This document shows, in pieces, positions 42,682 to 54,237 of a DNA stretch of 64,000 bases. The DNA comes from Anaeramoeba flamelloides. Lineage: Eukaryota; Metamonada; Anaeramoebidae. The first letter of the stretch is position 1. Each line of letters begins with the position of its first letter. The notes under the pieces were generated by a model that saw only the letters and a list, made by a program, of their open reading frames with translations, was not told the DNA's origin and did not search any database. The position numbers and the translations under genes are program-made. The stretch is taken from NCBI GenBank assembly GCA_027625915.1, contig JANTQA010000015.1, forward strand, positions 8,895,001 to 8,959,000, written 5' to 3'.

Positions 42682-43278
42682 ATGAACTCAATTAAGTGTG
42701 TGTTTGTTGGAGATGGAAATGTGGGAAAAACTTGTTTAATAATGTGTCACACAACCAAATACTTTCCAGGTGTGTACCGCCCAACTGTTTCTGACAATAT
42801 AACAACATCAATAATGAACAAAAAAAAGTTATATAATTTGGTGCTTTGGGATACCGCGGGGCAGGACGACTATGATCGACTCAGGCCATTGTCGTATCCT
42901 GGCACTGACATCCTTTTTGTCTGCTTTTCCTTAGTTTCGCCTAGCTCGTTTCGAAATGTACGAGACAAATGGATCAACGAAATAAAGCACTACCGTCCAG
43001 AAACCCCAATTATTCTTGTTGGAACAAAACTGGATCTTCGTAGCAACACTAAGCAAGACACAATTCAAAAGCAAAATGTTGGAGAGTCAATCTCTTATCA
43101 ACAAGGGCTGCAATTAAGTAATGAAATCGGAGCTACTCAATACATTGAATGCTCCGCTTTAACACAAAAGAATTTAAGTGAGGTTTTTTCTGTGGCACTA
43201 AGCTCATTCCTTTTATTCTCAAAAAAAAAAAAGAAAAGAGATCAGAAAAACAAGTCTTTGAGGTGCACAATACTCTAA
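42682..43278 (+). CDS. Rho-family small GTPase (Rac/Cdc42-like)
   Basis: Single exon, 198 residues, starting after ACAAA at the first ATG. All nucleotide-binding motifs are present in Rac1 numbering: P-loop GDGNVGKTC (10-18, Thr17), Thr35 in switch I, DTAGQ (57-61) followed by [19 protein letters not shown] (115-118), and ECSAL in the guanine loop. The Rho-specific insert region after RSN is there, and the C-terminus is polybasic (KKKKKR) with a CTIL prenylation box (CAAL type, normally geranylgeranylated), so it is membrane-attached. Oddities: Ala13 is Asn, and switch I reads PTVSDNI, replacing the near-invariant Phe37 and Tyr40 of Rac/Cdc42 with Ser and Ile. Catalytic Gln61 is kept, so GTPase cycling is expected but the effector range is probably altered. 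Convergent with an exon on the other strand 21 bp downstream. Confidence 0.95.
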   Translation: MNSIKCVFVGDGNVGKTCLIMCHTTKYFPGVYRPTVSDNITTSIMNKKKLYNLVLWDTAGQDDYDRLRPLSYPGTDILFVCFSLVSPSSFRNVRDKWINEIKHYRPETPIILVGTKLDLRSNTKQDTIQKQNVGESISYQQGLQLSNEIGATQYIECSALTQKNLSEVFSVALSSFLLFSKKKKKRDQKNKSLRCTIL

Positions 43279-43299
43279 ATTCACCAATTATAAATATTT

Positions 43300-43720
43300 T
43301 TATTTACATTCCTCAAAAATTATCCAATTGTTTTTTTTTTTTTTTAAAAATGGCTTGACACTTTGAAGGGATTCCTTTGTGTCCTTTAAATTCTTTATAT
43401 TATTAATTGTATAGTTTTGTATATAGAAAAAATAGAGTTTTTTCATTAATAAATCACATTTTGAAATTAAATCTGTTTCAATTATTGTTTTTTCTTGTTT
43501 TTTTTTCTTGTTTCTTTTCGGGCTGTTTAACATTTGTTTTTGAGAATATCTCAAAGACCAAAAAGTTATATATGTAAACTCAGAAAATAAAAAGTGATTT
43601 TTTAAATTTTTCGGAAGATAAATTATCTTTTTTTTTTCACTTTCAGCAATTTTAAAACAAGTGAGTACTTTTATATAAATTTTATAAAGTTGTCCATTTT
43701 TAAAATGGTGAAAACTTTTT
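43300..43720 (-). CDS. Probable terminal exon, unknown protein, convergent with Rho gene
   Basis: A minus-strand frame of 139 codons with no stop, from an acceptor (TTTTAATTTAG at ~43721) to TAA at 43300. Content is protein-like throughout (GQLYKIYIKVLTCFKIAESE, then FLFSEFTYITFWSLRYS, then IIETDLISKCDLLMKKLYFF). The first ATG is far inside (43533, leaving 77 residues), so a 5' exon should exist. The DNA upstream is filled by TA-MITEs for about 1 kb, so the partner exon is either distant or lost. I do not recognise a domain. It may be a real gene with a long intron, as in VPS26, or a 5'-truncated pseudogene. Confidence 0.4.
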
Positions 43721-43904
43721 CTAAATTAAAACTTTTTTAAAATTTTCTATTTTAATATACTACTTATTCAATCTTTAAATGTTATATCGAAGCTAGAATC
43801 TAGAGAAGTGCAATTTTTTAGAAAAACCATCTACACTTTATTAAAACAGAAAACTTTCATAAAGATTGAATTCCTATTTTTTTTTTTTAATGTATTTTTT
43901 TAAA

Positions 43905-43990
43905 AATCCAAATTTAGTGCCTTAATTTGTGATTTTTTTGTGCCTTAAATTTTGTTGATAGTTTGTGCGTTAAATTTGAAACTGACTGTA
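43905..43990. mobile_element. Solo half of the CAGTCAGTTTC palindromic MITE
   Basis: Matches the right half of 44441-44641, including GTGCCTTAA and TTTTTTTGTGCCTTAAATTT, and ends ...GAAACTGACTG-TA. The left half is missing, as if deleted by recombination within the palindrome. Confidence 0.55.
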
Positions 43991-44440
43991 TTTAAAAAAA
44001 CATTGTAATAGTCTCAAAAATGTGAGATAAACTACTTTAATTACAAAAATCAAGATAAAAATTAATTTTAATACTTTCAACGAAAAAAAAATTGTTATTT
44101 AATATTTTCATAACTTCTCAAAAATTTGTAAAAACTGGTTTAGAAACAATTATTTATTGTTTATGTGTTTTATTCATCCTAAAGGTTAAATTTAAATTGT
44201 CACTTTCATCAGAGAATAGTGTGGGAACCGGTAAAAAATTTTTTTCTTGGTAAATATAAAGATTGTTAGTTTAATTTGATTTTTTTTTAGTGAATTGGTA
44301 AACTAATTATATATTTTCAGTTATTAATTGAAAGGTTTACACATTTTTTGTTAACTTAAAAAAATTCCTAGTTAAAAATTTCTGTTAAAAATTTAAAACT
44401 TGGCCATTTGTAGAACAATTTTATTAATTCTTAAAAACAA

Positions 44441-44641
44441 TACAGTCAGTTTCACTTTTAAGGCTCAAACTTTCAACGAAATTTAAGGCACAAAAAAAAA
44501 TCTCAAATTAAAGCACAAAATTCAAATTCTAGTAAAATAAATTGTAAAAAAAAAAATTCCCAATTTTGTGCTTTAATTTGAGATTTTTTTGTGCCTTAAA
44601 TTTCGTTGAAAGTTTGTGCCTTAAAAGTGAAACTGACTGTA
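44441..44641. mobile_element. 197-bp near-perfect palindromic MITE with TA duplication
   Basis: Begins TA-CAGTCAGTTTCACTTTTAAG and ends in the exact complement followed by TA. The two arms (about 85 bp each) pair almost fully around a ~25-bp core. TA duplication and the CAGT start fit Tc1/mariner-type transposition. It is the best-preserved small element here, so probably the youngest. Confidence 0.8.
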
Positions 44642-45237
44642 TTTCTGCTATTAAAAACTCCAAATTTCCTTTAAAAAGATACAAAAATTAAAACGTAATT
44701 CATCAACGTACTATCCAGTTTATTTTAAAAGTATATAAGAGTTTATGAACAATATTATGTATTCAAATATAGAGTAGAAAGTAATTGAAAAAAATATTTT
44801 AATTAAATTAATTTTCTCTTTCTCCATATTTTATCTAATTTCAATAAATTAAAATATTTTTTGTTTTTATATTAAAAACTAAAAAGTCTAAATTTTACTA
44901 TATTTTAACTTTTCTTTCATTTTTAAACTTCTAAACTTAATTTCAGATTAATATATTTCTTTGCAGGTGATTTTGGTATTTTTTGGAAGATAATATAATA
45001 CCTTTATTTCAAATTTATTCATTCTTATAAAAGGAAAAATTAAAAAGTTAATTTGTAATAGGAAAATGTTTATAAATCATGAATTCAATATCAATGCCAT
45101 TCTTTAAGGTATTCCATATAATATATATATATATATAATCCAAAATTCAATTACTTCAACAAACTTAAAACACATTAAAATTCAATGAAGAATAACCAAT
45201 TATCAATTTTGTAATAAAAACAAATGTTCTTATATTT
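44642..45237. other. Intergenic, no gene seen
   Basis: AT-rich, with a short TA microsatellite at about 45118-45137. Confidence 0.5.
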
Positions 45238-45381
45238 ATGTGTTCTAATGATTTTGGTTCAAGATTTAGTGCCACTTATTCTAATAAGTCTGGTTTTAAG
45301 TTCGAAAAAATTATAGATGTACCAGTCCTAAAACTATTTTTTGAATTTGAGAAGGAATTTTTAACAAAAAATAATAATTAA
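45238..45381 (+). CDS. Small ORF or exon of unknown gene
   Basis: ATG start, 47 residues, strongly protein-like (MCSNDFGSRFSATYSNKSG, then EKIIDVPVLKLFFEFEKEFL). The frame is open about 16 codons further upstream without ATG. A second coding-like stretch follows at about 45464-45575 (PQQTFLISLNIDEHSMGIEL, then WVKNKVYLHHC), which might be a further exon. No domain recognised; could be a remnant. Confidence 0.28.
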   Translation: MCSNDFGSRFSATYSNKSGFKFEKIIDVPVLKLFFEFEKEFLTKNNN

Positions 45382-45865
45382 AAATCAAACATCATTTAAA
45401 AATTTTTAATTGCTGATCAGAACCAATAATTTTTTTTTGGATAAATTTTTTTTTTTCAAAAAACAAGATATACCACAACAAACATTTCTAATTAGTTTAA
45501 ATATTGATGAACATAGTATGGGGATCGAACTTTGGGTAAAAAACAAGGTTTATTTACATCATTGTCTCGGGTTTTTTTTTTTCTGGTTACTTGTGCCTTA
45601 AACTCAAATCAATTGTGAGTAACATAACAGTTATTTATTAACTTTCCAAATTTAGAAAAAATAGTATTTGTTTTTGTAAATTATCTCACTGATGTAAAGT
45701 TTTTGGGACTTCTTAACAAAACCAAACACATAACTTCTTCATAATTCCGGGATTTACCTTTCAAAACGAAAAGAATTGTTAAATTAGAAAAGTTACTGTC
45801 GTTGTATACAAAACCCTTAACAAGAATTTGGATTTTATCAAATTCGAAGTAAATAGTAAACTAAA

Positions 45866-47110
45866 AAAAAAAATATTCAATTAAATTTAATATCAAATTT
45901 AAAAAAAATTACTCATCTTGAAATAGGAAAATAATGTAAAAATATGATTACTATAAAATCAAAATTACATTTAAGGTTATTTTTAGCAATTAATTAACGT
46001 TTTTGTAAGTTTTGATACATTTTTTCTCATTTATGAAAAGTTCACAATTCAACATATTTCTGAATTATTTGAAAGAAAAAAATATTTTCTTTATATAAGA
46101 AAGAAACATTATTGTCTGAAAACAAAGTGTACCAAAAACACCCTTTAAAAATAAAACTACTAAGTTAAAAAATAACCCAGTATAAATAATCTAACGTATT
46201 TTAAAAAAAATCACGATAATTATTTTAAACTTTAAAAAACTATCTTTTTTTGATTCAAAGAACAGATAAAATTAAATTTTTCTTTTTAATGAATAAAAAA
46301 ATATGAGAAAAAGAACCAAACAATCAAATTAAAAATTCTTTACGAATACTTTATCAAAACCTGGAAATTTCAACTTATGACTCAAAGAAATGCACTTTAA
46401 TTTGATTATTTATAATCAAGAATTAATAATCCAATCTTAAATTTTCCAGTGAGTGATTAAATAACACAAAGATTAAATGTATCAATAAACTTTATAATTA
46501 TTTCTCACTTTTTTAAAGATTTTCAAACAAATAAAACAAATTGAAAAAACATAATTCTAATAATAAAAAAAATTATAGATATTATCAAATAACTAATTTT
46601 AATAATAATATTTCCTTGTTTAAACTCTGAATATTTGAAAAAGAATTATTGCCTAGTCTTTTATTTTTCAAGAAATTTAATAAATATTTGTGAATAAAAT
46701 AGATGATCAATTTTTTTAGATCTTCAATAATTCAATATTTGATTTATTTTTATTGTATTTTTAAAAATAAGATTAAAATTTCAAATTTTATTTTTTCATA
46801 CAGACTCTCAGAAATTACTAAAAGTGAGATTTCTTCAAAATAAAAAAGTTTTTACAAATTTTTCAATTTCTAAATTGATATAAATCCTAAAATCAAAACA
46901 AAAAAGGATCTCTATCTTTTTACTGAAAATTTCATTGGAAATTGAACTACTTCTTAAAAAAATGATAACTCATCTCTCTAAAGTTGATAAATGAAGTTAC
47001 AGATAGGGGTTTTAATATACCCTTGTCTAAATAATTACTCTATTAACTTTGGTAAAAAAAATGAATAAGGATTACTAGTCCCTTTAAATACAGAGATGCT
47101 CTTTTAAACA
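45866..47110 (+). repeat. ~1.2-kb dispersed repeat, third copy
   Basis: Colinear with 32546-33790 and, inverted, with 23885-25030. This copy keeps CATATTTCTGAATTATTTGA, AAACATTATTGTCTGAAAAC and the GATAACTCATCTCTCTAAAG block. Non-coding. Confidence 0.6.
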
Positions 47111-48567
47111 AGAAGTTGTAAATTAGATTGAAAAGTAAATTGGGATTCCTGGTTTGCTCTGACAAAATCATAAGTACCATTCAAAGAAATACTATTTTTC
47201 AAAAACAAGAAACACAAAACATGAAAATTTCAATCCAATACAAAAAAAAAAGAATTTTCTGAACTTTTAAAATTGCAACCTAAAAGACTCCTGAAACATT
47301 AGTATTTGTTATTCTTTCCAATTTCAAGCTTTTTAGTTCGAAAAAAAAGAACAACAAAAGCTTTTTAATTCAATTTCAAATCATTTTTTAAAACTTTTCC
47401 TCTTTCTCACTCTCCCTTTTATTTTTTTTTTCTGAAAAAATAAAAACTTTTTTTCTCTCTTTTTGATTTACTATCAAAAAAGCAAACTTTATCACATGAG
47501 TTGTTCTCGTTCTTAGGGTTTGCAATTGGAAATGAGGAATAAGACAACAAACAAAAACAAAGATAATTCATAAAACAGATTTTCCAACTAATGGCGAGTC
47601 CTTGCAAAATACAACACTATAGCAAACAAAAAATAAATCTCCAAGCAGCAGAAAAACAATCAACAAAAGACCTCTAACCACACTTTGGAAAGACTTGTTA
47701 TTGTGTACACAAAGAATCAGATCAGCAAACTATTCAATAAAAAAAAAAAAAGAATTTTAAAAATATTTAAAATTGACAACCAGCTGTCTCCAAATCCAAT
47801 AACCAACCTCCACTTTTACCAAAATCTTCGAATTTGTCAAACAAAAGTCTACAAATTGATTTTAGAAGGACTTTTTTTTTTTTTTTTTTTATCTCTTCAA
47901 AAGCTTTTGTCTTTTTTTAAAAATAAAAAAAACTTTACCTTTTGTTGGATCTAAGGTTTAAATTCACCACAATTAAAAAAAGGAGTAAAAGTATCACAAA
48001 AATTTTTTTTTTTTGGACAGTTTTACTTTTTGATATCAGAAAAGAGAAAAACTCAAAATACCTCTACAATTACCAACCTACCAAATAAAATTTCAAAAAA
48101 AAATACGTAATAGAATTTTTAAGAAAAAGAACTAAACCCTTTCTTTTTTTTTTTATTTTTTATTATGGATGTCTTTTTGTTTAAAAAAAGCCCCTAATAA
48201 ATGAGTTTTTTTTGCTTTTTAGAAATTTATTAAGCACATTCTAAACCTCGTCCGGTTATTAGTTTTTGTTTAAATACAAAAAAAAATTCAAAAGTCTCAA
48301 AAAAAAAAAAAATCAATTATATATATATTTGACACATACACTCAATGAGTGTTACTCAAAAAAAAACAATAGGAAAAATATCTTTTCAAAAAAAACATTT
48401 TTGTTTTTTTAACAGATTTTTTTCTCTCTCTTGTTTAATTTTTTTTTTTTTTTTTTTATAAACTTTTTGCTTTTGTGTGATTGTTCAAAAAAAACCAAAT
48501 TTTTGTTTGATACTTTCTTAATTAAACTTTTAATCCTTTTTAACAATTTTGCATTCCTCCCAACAAA
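47111..48567. other. 5' region of Asn-rich gene, one coding-like stretch
   Basis: About 47640-47870 on the plus strand is a stop-free stretch with coding character but no ATG (NHTLERLVIVYTKNQISKLF, then IDNQLSPNPITNLHFYQNLR). It could be an upstream exon of an unseen gene. The rest is poly-T/poly-A rich, including a 17-T run near 48442. No promoter motif identified. Confidence 0.3.
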
Positions 48568-50478
48568 ATGGACTTTTCTTTTGAATACGATCCCCAATTT
48601 AATTGTATTTTTGAAGATCTTGAACGAGCATTTACAAATTCCAATGTCAACCAAAACCCCAATTCACAAGCGTTTCAAACTGGACTGCCTAATTGTGCTT
48701 ATGAAAAGGTTACAACCGATAGCAGTAATCTTGATCAAGAGTCAATCAGTACTCATGGTGCTTATGGTTATAGTATGAATGGAAGCAGTCCTGACTATGA
48801 CTTTTTAGCTAATTTTGATGGAAATATGTTCATTGATGATGATTTTAATAACAGTGGCTGCCTTTCAAATGAAGACAAGACCCTTTTTGAAATCAACCCA
48901 ATTTTGAATTACGAACAAAACCAAGATCAGTTGATTGAAAACAGTCATGAAAATCGCACACCAAATGAGTCCATTATTAATACCAAACAGCCAAATGATC
49001 TCCTTTCATTATTGGAACAAAATGAAACAAATCCAATTAATGACGAAAACCCTTTCCAAGGTGGCGAGAACCCAAATACATATAATTTGAATAATGGGGC
49101 ATTACTTCTGAACAGGAACAATTTGCAAGGGAATTCTAATTCTTCTCATGCTCTTACCAATCATCAAGGCCATAACAAAAAAAAGAATAGAACCTATAAA
49201 AAGAAAACCACTTCTAAAATGAATGACAAAATCAAAAATGATAATGCGAATAATGTTACAGATAGTAGCGCCCAAGAGAATAACAACAATTCTTATTCTG
49301 CGATTAATGATGAAATTATAAATGTAAATAAGAACAAAAAGCCGAACCCGAGAAAAAGAAGGCTTGGAAACGAAAAACAAAGCCAAAATCAGTCACTGGA
49401 ATCTAATCCATATATTGTTGAATCAGGAAAGGAAGTGTTCAAATTATTGACTGGCCAATTGTGGGTAATTACAGGTGGCGCGTCTCAAAAAATCTTATCA
49501 CCATTTACTAAAGAACTAGCAAAAAGGATTGGCAACATTTTCAATGCTAATAAATGCGAAATTGAAAATTTCCAATCACAATTAAAATATTTATTATCAA
49601 ATTCAAGAAGAACTTTAACCGAATTCATTTTAGAAATTTTGATTGGAATTTTAAGTTTGCATTATTCTTCAGAAACGTCACCAGAAATCACTATCAAATT
49701 CAGAAAGATCCTACGAGAGATAATGAAAATTAATAATAAGAATAAAAATCAGAATAGAAATAAGAATAGGAATACAAATAGGAATAAGAATGGGGATATG
49801 AATAAGAAGAAGAATAGGAAGAAGAGCAATGCCACAACAGACAATTTAAATTTTGATCAATTTAATTATGAAGAAGAAAGCAATGAGCAAGAAACAAATT
49901 TAATTAAAATACGATTAGAACATATTTATCATGAAATATTTACTCAAAATATATTAATGTATTGGTTCGATAAAAGATTTGTTGATCGGTTATATCCATT
50001 TTTCCCCATTAAGCAACAAAAAATGTTTTTTAAGCAGCACTTATTTTTTTTAGGCAAATCAAAATTTATTTTGTCCTGTCTATTATTAGCTAAAGATTTA
50101 ATGAAGCCACATGGAATTGTCGAACAATATCACAAATTGCTAAATTTGAAATACAACGGAAACCCTTTGAATTTATATTGTAATAATAGAGGCAAAAAAT
50201 TGAGGTTGGTTAAAAGCATGATGACTAAATATTCTTTAAATAATGGTAACTATTGGTCAGTCATTTCGAAAGATTGCATCTCTAGAATCAACTTTACAAC
50301 TGAAAATATTTGTCAATGCACACCCTTTAAACAAATATTCGAAAATAATAAATTAGTTCAATTATCAAAAAGGAATCATTTAAACCACCCTCACAAAAAA
50401 AGAACTTTGGCAAGTAAGGATAATAAAGTTAAGGTTAAAATAAATGTTAATTGGTTAACAAAAACTGGTATTTTTTAA
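48568..50478 (+). CDS. Asn-rich, probably nuclear protein of unknown function
   Basis: Single-exon frame, 636 residues, with an ATG directly after CCAACAAA. The N-terminus (1-120) is acidic and aromatic (MDFSFEYDPQFNCIFEDLER), reminiscent of activation domains. Residues 120-280 are Asn/Ser/Gln-rich and disordered, ending in a basic KKPNPRKRRLG nuclear-localisation-like motif (257-267). Two predicted helical regions follow: ~283-390 (EVFKLLTGQLWVITGGASQK, then FILEILIGILSLHYSSE) and ~440-600 (YHEIFTQNILMYWFDKRFVD, then LYPFFPIKQQKMFF). A Lys/Asn repeat (NKNKNQNRNKNRNTNRNKN type) separates them. I do not recognise a domain; likely lineage-specific. Nuclear or transcriptional role is an inference from composition only. 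Confidence 0.8.
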   Translation: MDFSFEYDPQFNCIFEDLERAFTNSNVNQNPNSQAFQTGLPNCAYEKVTTDSSNLDQESISTHGAYGYSMNGSSPDYDFLANFDGNMFIDDDFNNSGCLSNEDKTLFEINPILNYEQNQDQLIENSHENRTPNESIINTKQPNDLLSLLEQNETNPINDENPFQGGENPNTYNLNNGALLLNRNNLQGNSNSSHALTNHQGHNKKKNRTYKKKTTSKMNDKIKNDNANNVTDSSAQENNNNSYSAINDEIINVNKNKKPNPRKRRLGNEKQSQNQSLESNPYIVESGKEVFKLLTGQLWVITGGASQKILSPFTKELAKRIGNIFNANKCEIENFQSQLKYLLSNSRRTLTEFILEILIGILSLHYSSETSPEITIKFRKILREIMKINNKNKNQNRNKNRNTNRNKNGDMNKKKNRKKSNATTDNLNFDQFNYEEESNEQETNLIKIRLEHIYHEIFTQNILMYWFDKRFVDRLYPFFPIKQQKMFFKQHLFFLGKSKFILSCLLLAKDLMKPHGIVEQYHKLLNLKYNGNPLNLYCNNRGKKLRLVKSMMTKYSLNNGNYWSVISKDCISRINFTTENICQCTPFKQIFENNKLVQLSKRNHLNHPHKKRTLASKDNKVKVKINVNWLTKTGIF

Positions 50479-53400
50479 GAATGGATAATAACACACACAT
50501 GTACACATACCTATATCTTTAAGTTTGTCGAAAAAAATTCAATTTTTTTTTCCAAAAAAAAAAAAAAAAAGAATAATAATTAAAAGGGAGAAATAATTTA
50601 AGAATAAAATATTGATTTTTTTCAAATTATTATTAATATAAAAAAATATTAATAAATTCTGAAAAAAAAAAAAAAAACAAATCTAAAAATATAAAATAAA
50701 AATAAAAATTTAATCATTTTTAAATGAATATTTATGTATAAAAAGTAAAATAAATAATTTATTAGATCTAAAAAATTCCTTTTATTTTTTTATTTTTTTT
50801 CTTTTCTTCTTTTTAATTATTAGCAAAATTTATTAGTTTAATTTTTTTGTGAAAGAATGAGATTATTTGTATCAACCTTGTCCAATGTTCATGGATTTTT
50901 ATGTTTTTTTATTAATTTAAAGAGTTTTCATAATCTGATTAACAGCTTTTTCCAATAGTAAAGTTTATTGTAAAAAGTGGAATTACTGAGATTATCCAAA
51001 CAGAACTTGAGTTTGTTAAAATTTATCAAATTTCTGAAAAAAAAAACTCCAAGTTCAATATTAAAAGGGAATTTACAGTTAATTAAAATTTAAAAATTCT
51101 TTTTTTGTTTTTATATTCTGAATTGAATTTAAAGTGGTATTTTTTCTATTTATTAATTAATTTAATTCATCCCAGTTGACAAAATAAATATTAATAAATA
51201 GGTAATATTTATTACTTTTTAATATAATTTCGTACATCTAGTGTCCCACTCATAAAGGTGACTAGTTTTTTTTTTTTTTTTTTTTTTTGAGGGATACTTT
51301 AACTAGATCAAAATTGAAGAAATAAACACACCCCAAAAAAAAAAAAAAAAAAATAGATATAATAAGTAGAAGTTTTGAACGTTATATCCTCAATGACATG
51401 GATAGTCATTTTATAAAACTTGAAAAATATACATAATTTAAAACCTCTATTTTTTATTATCCTAAAACTAGAATCGCAAAAATATAAATCGGATATTCAT
51501 TAAAAAAGCTAAACAATAAAATTTAGTTATAATTAGAATATATTCGAGATCAAAACAAATCTAATCACAAAATAATTAAAAAATAAATTTAAATTTAACT
51601 TGTTAAACTCTACCAATATTCAATTTTTTATTTACTTTATTTTACCTTACTTCTGTTTTTTTTTAACTAGGGATTTTTAACAAAAATTTAGTTTTTTTTG
51701 GTAATTTTTTTCAAATAAAATCAATTTGTTTATTTACTTGGGAAAAGAATGGGAAAATAGTTCAATATTTTTTTAATTTGAAATATTGCTGAAAAGGAAT
51801 TGAAAAATTAATTAATAAAAGAAAAAAGGATTAAATATGTGACTTGTGAAAATATTTTTTACAATTTCAATTCAAAAATAACTTGATTTAGATTTTTTTA
51901 TATTATTTTGTCCTTTTAAAAATAGAGGAGATCGCCAACCTTATGTTTGAAAAGATTAAATTCGGCAAACATGGGAACTTATTGATTATAATGTTTTTTT
52001 AATCTTAGACCTTTATAATTAAATCAATTTTTTCGAAGTCAATCTTTTAATTTCTTTCATTGGAAAGCTTAAAAATTACCATGGAGACGAAGTAAAAAGT
52101 TCAATCCGATTAAAATATTTATTTTAATTTAACAATATAGTTTTTCATCTTTTTTTTTTTTGTAATAATATGTACAAAATTTCATTTAATAAATATCTAA
52201 AAAAATATCGATTTTTTATTTTTCAAAATATATTTAAACTGTAAAAATATTCTCACTCTGATCTACTAAAATCAATATATATATATATATATATATATTA
52301 TTATTATTATTATTATTATTTAAATGCTATACGTACAGGAAGTATTGCTGAAATGAAATTACATTAAAGAGAAAAGAAAAAACATTTTTTTCCAACATTT
52401 CTTTCATTTTTAAATTTTTTTAAACAAAAATCAAAACTACATTTTTCGATTTTTTTCAAATACACAAGAAATAGAAAAAAAGTTTTCAGAAAATGAATCC
52501 TTTTTGAAAAAAAAAGAAATAAGATGGATTCCTTTGTTTTTCATTTTCTGATAATTAAATAAAAATTCTTATTTTGTATCCTATAATATATTACTTTAGA
52601 ATTACCATTTAAAAATGAAATCCGTGAAATTGTTGATCAAAACACATTGGAAGACTTACTTTAAATCAGTTAAATTACTCTCCAGGAATTTCTTATTTGA
52701 CAAAAAATGGGTAATTTCACAATTCTCTAATAATCACAAAAGTTAACCATTCAAAGATCCTACGAAATTTGATTTTACAATTTCATAATATCCATTACAA
52801 ATTTATAAACACAAAACAATTTTAAAAAATGTTCTTATTGATTTTTACTTTTTCTTTTACAAGTTTGAAATGTTTTAGAATTTCGACTTGTACTTGATAA
52901 TCCGTTAAAGTTATTTTTTTTATAAATTTTCCAACAAAAATCTTTTTGAAAAATCTTTGTTTCTTTTTTTTTATATTTGCGATTTGTATTTTGACTTTTG
53001 AAATCAGAATGAAAATACTTATTGGGAATTGAATGTAATATAACACAATAACCAAACATCATCAATGGTGGTAAAGTGGTCCTTAAAAGTAAGAAAAAAG
53101 TCAAAGGTCTTCAAAAAGTCGCTTAAAAAATAAAATACAATCTAATAGAGGATTCTTTTTTAGGTGTGAGGCTAAATTTTGACCTTTTTGAATTTAATTT
53201 ACAAGTATGGGTAAGAAATCAAAAAACTCGATCACAATAGAGAACATGAAAAACGCTTTTTGTATTTGACAAATGTCTTGATTTGAGCATTGATCTCTAA
53301 AGGTTTATATTTCTTAAAATGCATTACAGAATCACATATTTATGAATAAAAGAGACTTAAATTGATTCTCAAGGAAATGTTACATCAGTTCCATGGCTTC
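50479..53400. other. Long intergenic region, no gene seen
   Basis: 3' flank of the Asn-rich gene. Notable items: T23 at 51266-51288 and A19 at 51335-51353, a pair that can fold back; a TA/TTA microsatellite at about 52276-52320. At 52822-53055 two overlapping minus-strand frames are both open for ~80 codons (one ends LTDYQVQVEILKHFKLVKEK); neither has a clear start or partner. Confidence 0.4.
51266..51353. repeat. T23 and A19 homopolymers facing each other
   Basis: Two long homopolymers, T then A, 46 bp apart. They can pair as a hairpin; simple sequence otherwise. Confidence 0.8.
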
Positions 53401-53760
53401 CTTGAAATGTTTTCGATCTCAAATTTTGATATTGATACAGATTTTTTTAAAAAGTTGGTATAAAGAAAAAGACTGATCAGATTGAAAATTTTTTTCAAAA
53501 ATTGTCCAACTTTTAATAATTTATTTTAAAGTCAAAAAAGACATTTCCAAAACCCGAAATAACACTAAATATCGAAAATTCAATGAGAAACGTGATAAAT
53601 TTTACTTTGAAAAAAAAAAAAATTTTTTGTGATCAGATCACAATAAAAATTTTCTTAAAAATTCATTTACGAAAAAAAATTTTCAATCTGATCTTTCTTA
53701 TTCTTAAAACCAACTTTTTAAAAAAATCTGTATCAACACCAAAATTCTATCTTGAAAACA
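53401..53760. mobile_element. Long-TIR foldback element, copy 2
   Basis: The left arm (AATTTTGATATTGATACAGA, then AAAAAGTTGG, then GATCAGATTGAAAATT) is mirrored at the right (AATTTTCAATCTGATC, then CCAACTTTTT, then TCTGTATCAACACCAAAATT). The outermost block (ATTTTGAT-TTGATA-AGATTTTT-AAAAAGTTG) is shared with 38690-39066, so the two are one family. Confidence 0.55.
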
Positions 53761-54237
53761 ATTATTGTTTACTTTGCTAGGAAAAAGCTAAATAGAAAAT
53801 ATGAGAAAAAAATTGACTTTTTCAGATTTATGTCTTTGAAAAAGCGAATATTTTGTGATTATGAAATTAATTTAACCAAATAAAAATCAAACCATTTTAA
53901 CCGTTTGACTCCTAATGAACACATTTGTGGTTTTGTAACATTTGAAAAAAAAAACAAAAAATACTTTTGATCTTAATACAATCCAATACTTAAAAAACAA
54001 AAAAACTTGTTTGTAAGAACTTTTTACCCTTTTAATGCGTTGAAAGATTTGAAACTTGTCTGATAGCTTTTGAAAGATTTGCCAAGTAAAGTTATTCTCT
54101 GTTTTTTTTTCATTTTTTTTTATTTCTTTCACTTAATTACTTGCTTCTTAAAAAACAAAACAAACAAAATAAAATAAAAGAAAAAAAACAAAACCAAAGT
54201 ATTTCAATAAACCTACCAACACAACTCTAATTTTTTA
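53761..54237. other. 5' flank of CH-like gene
   Basis: AT-rich leader; the last 60 bases before the ATG are A/C-rich and pyrimidine-poor, as before other genes here. No gene seen. Confidence 0.5.
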
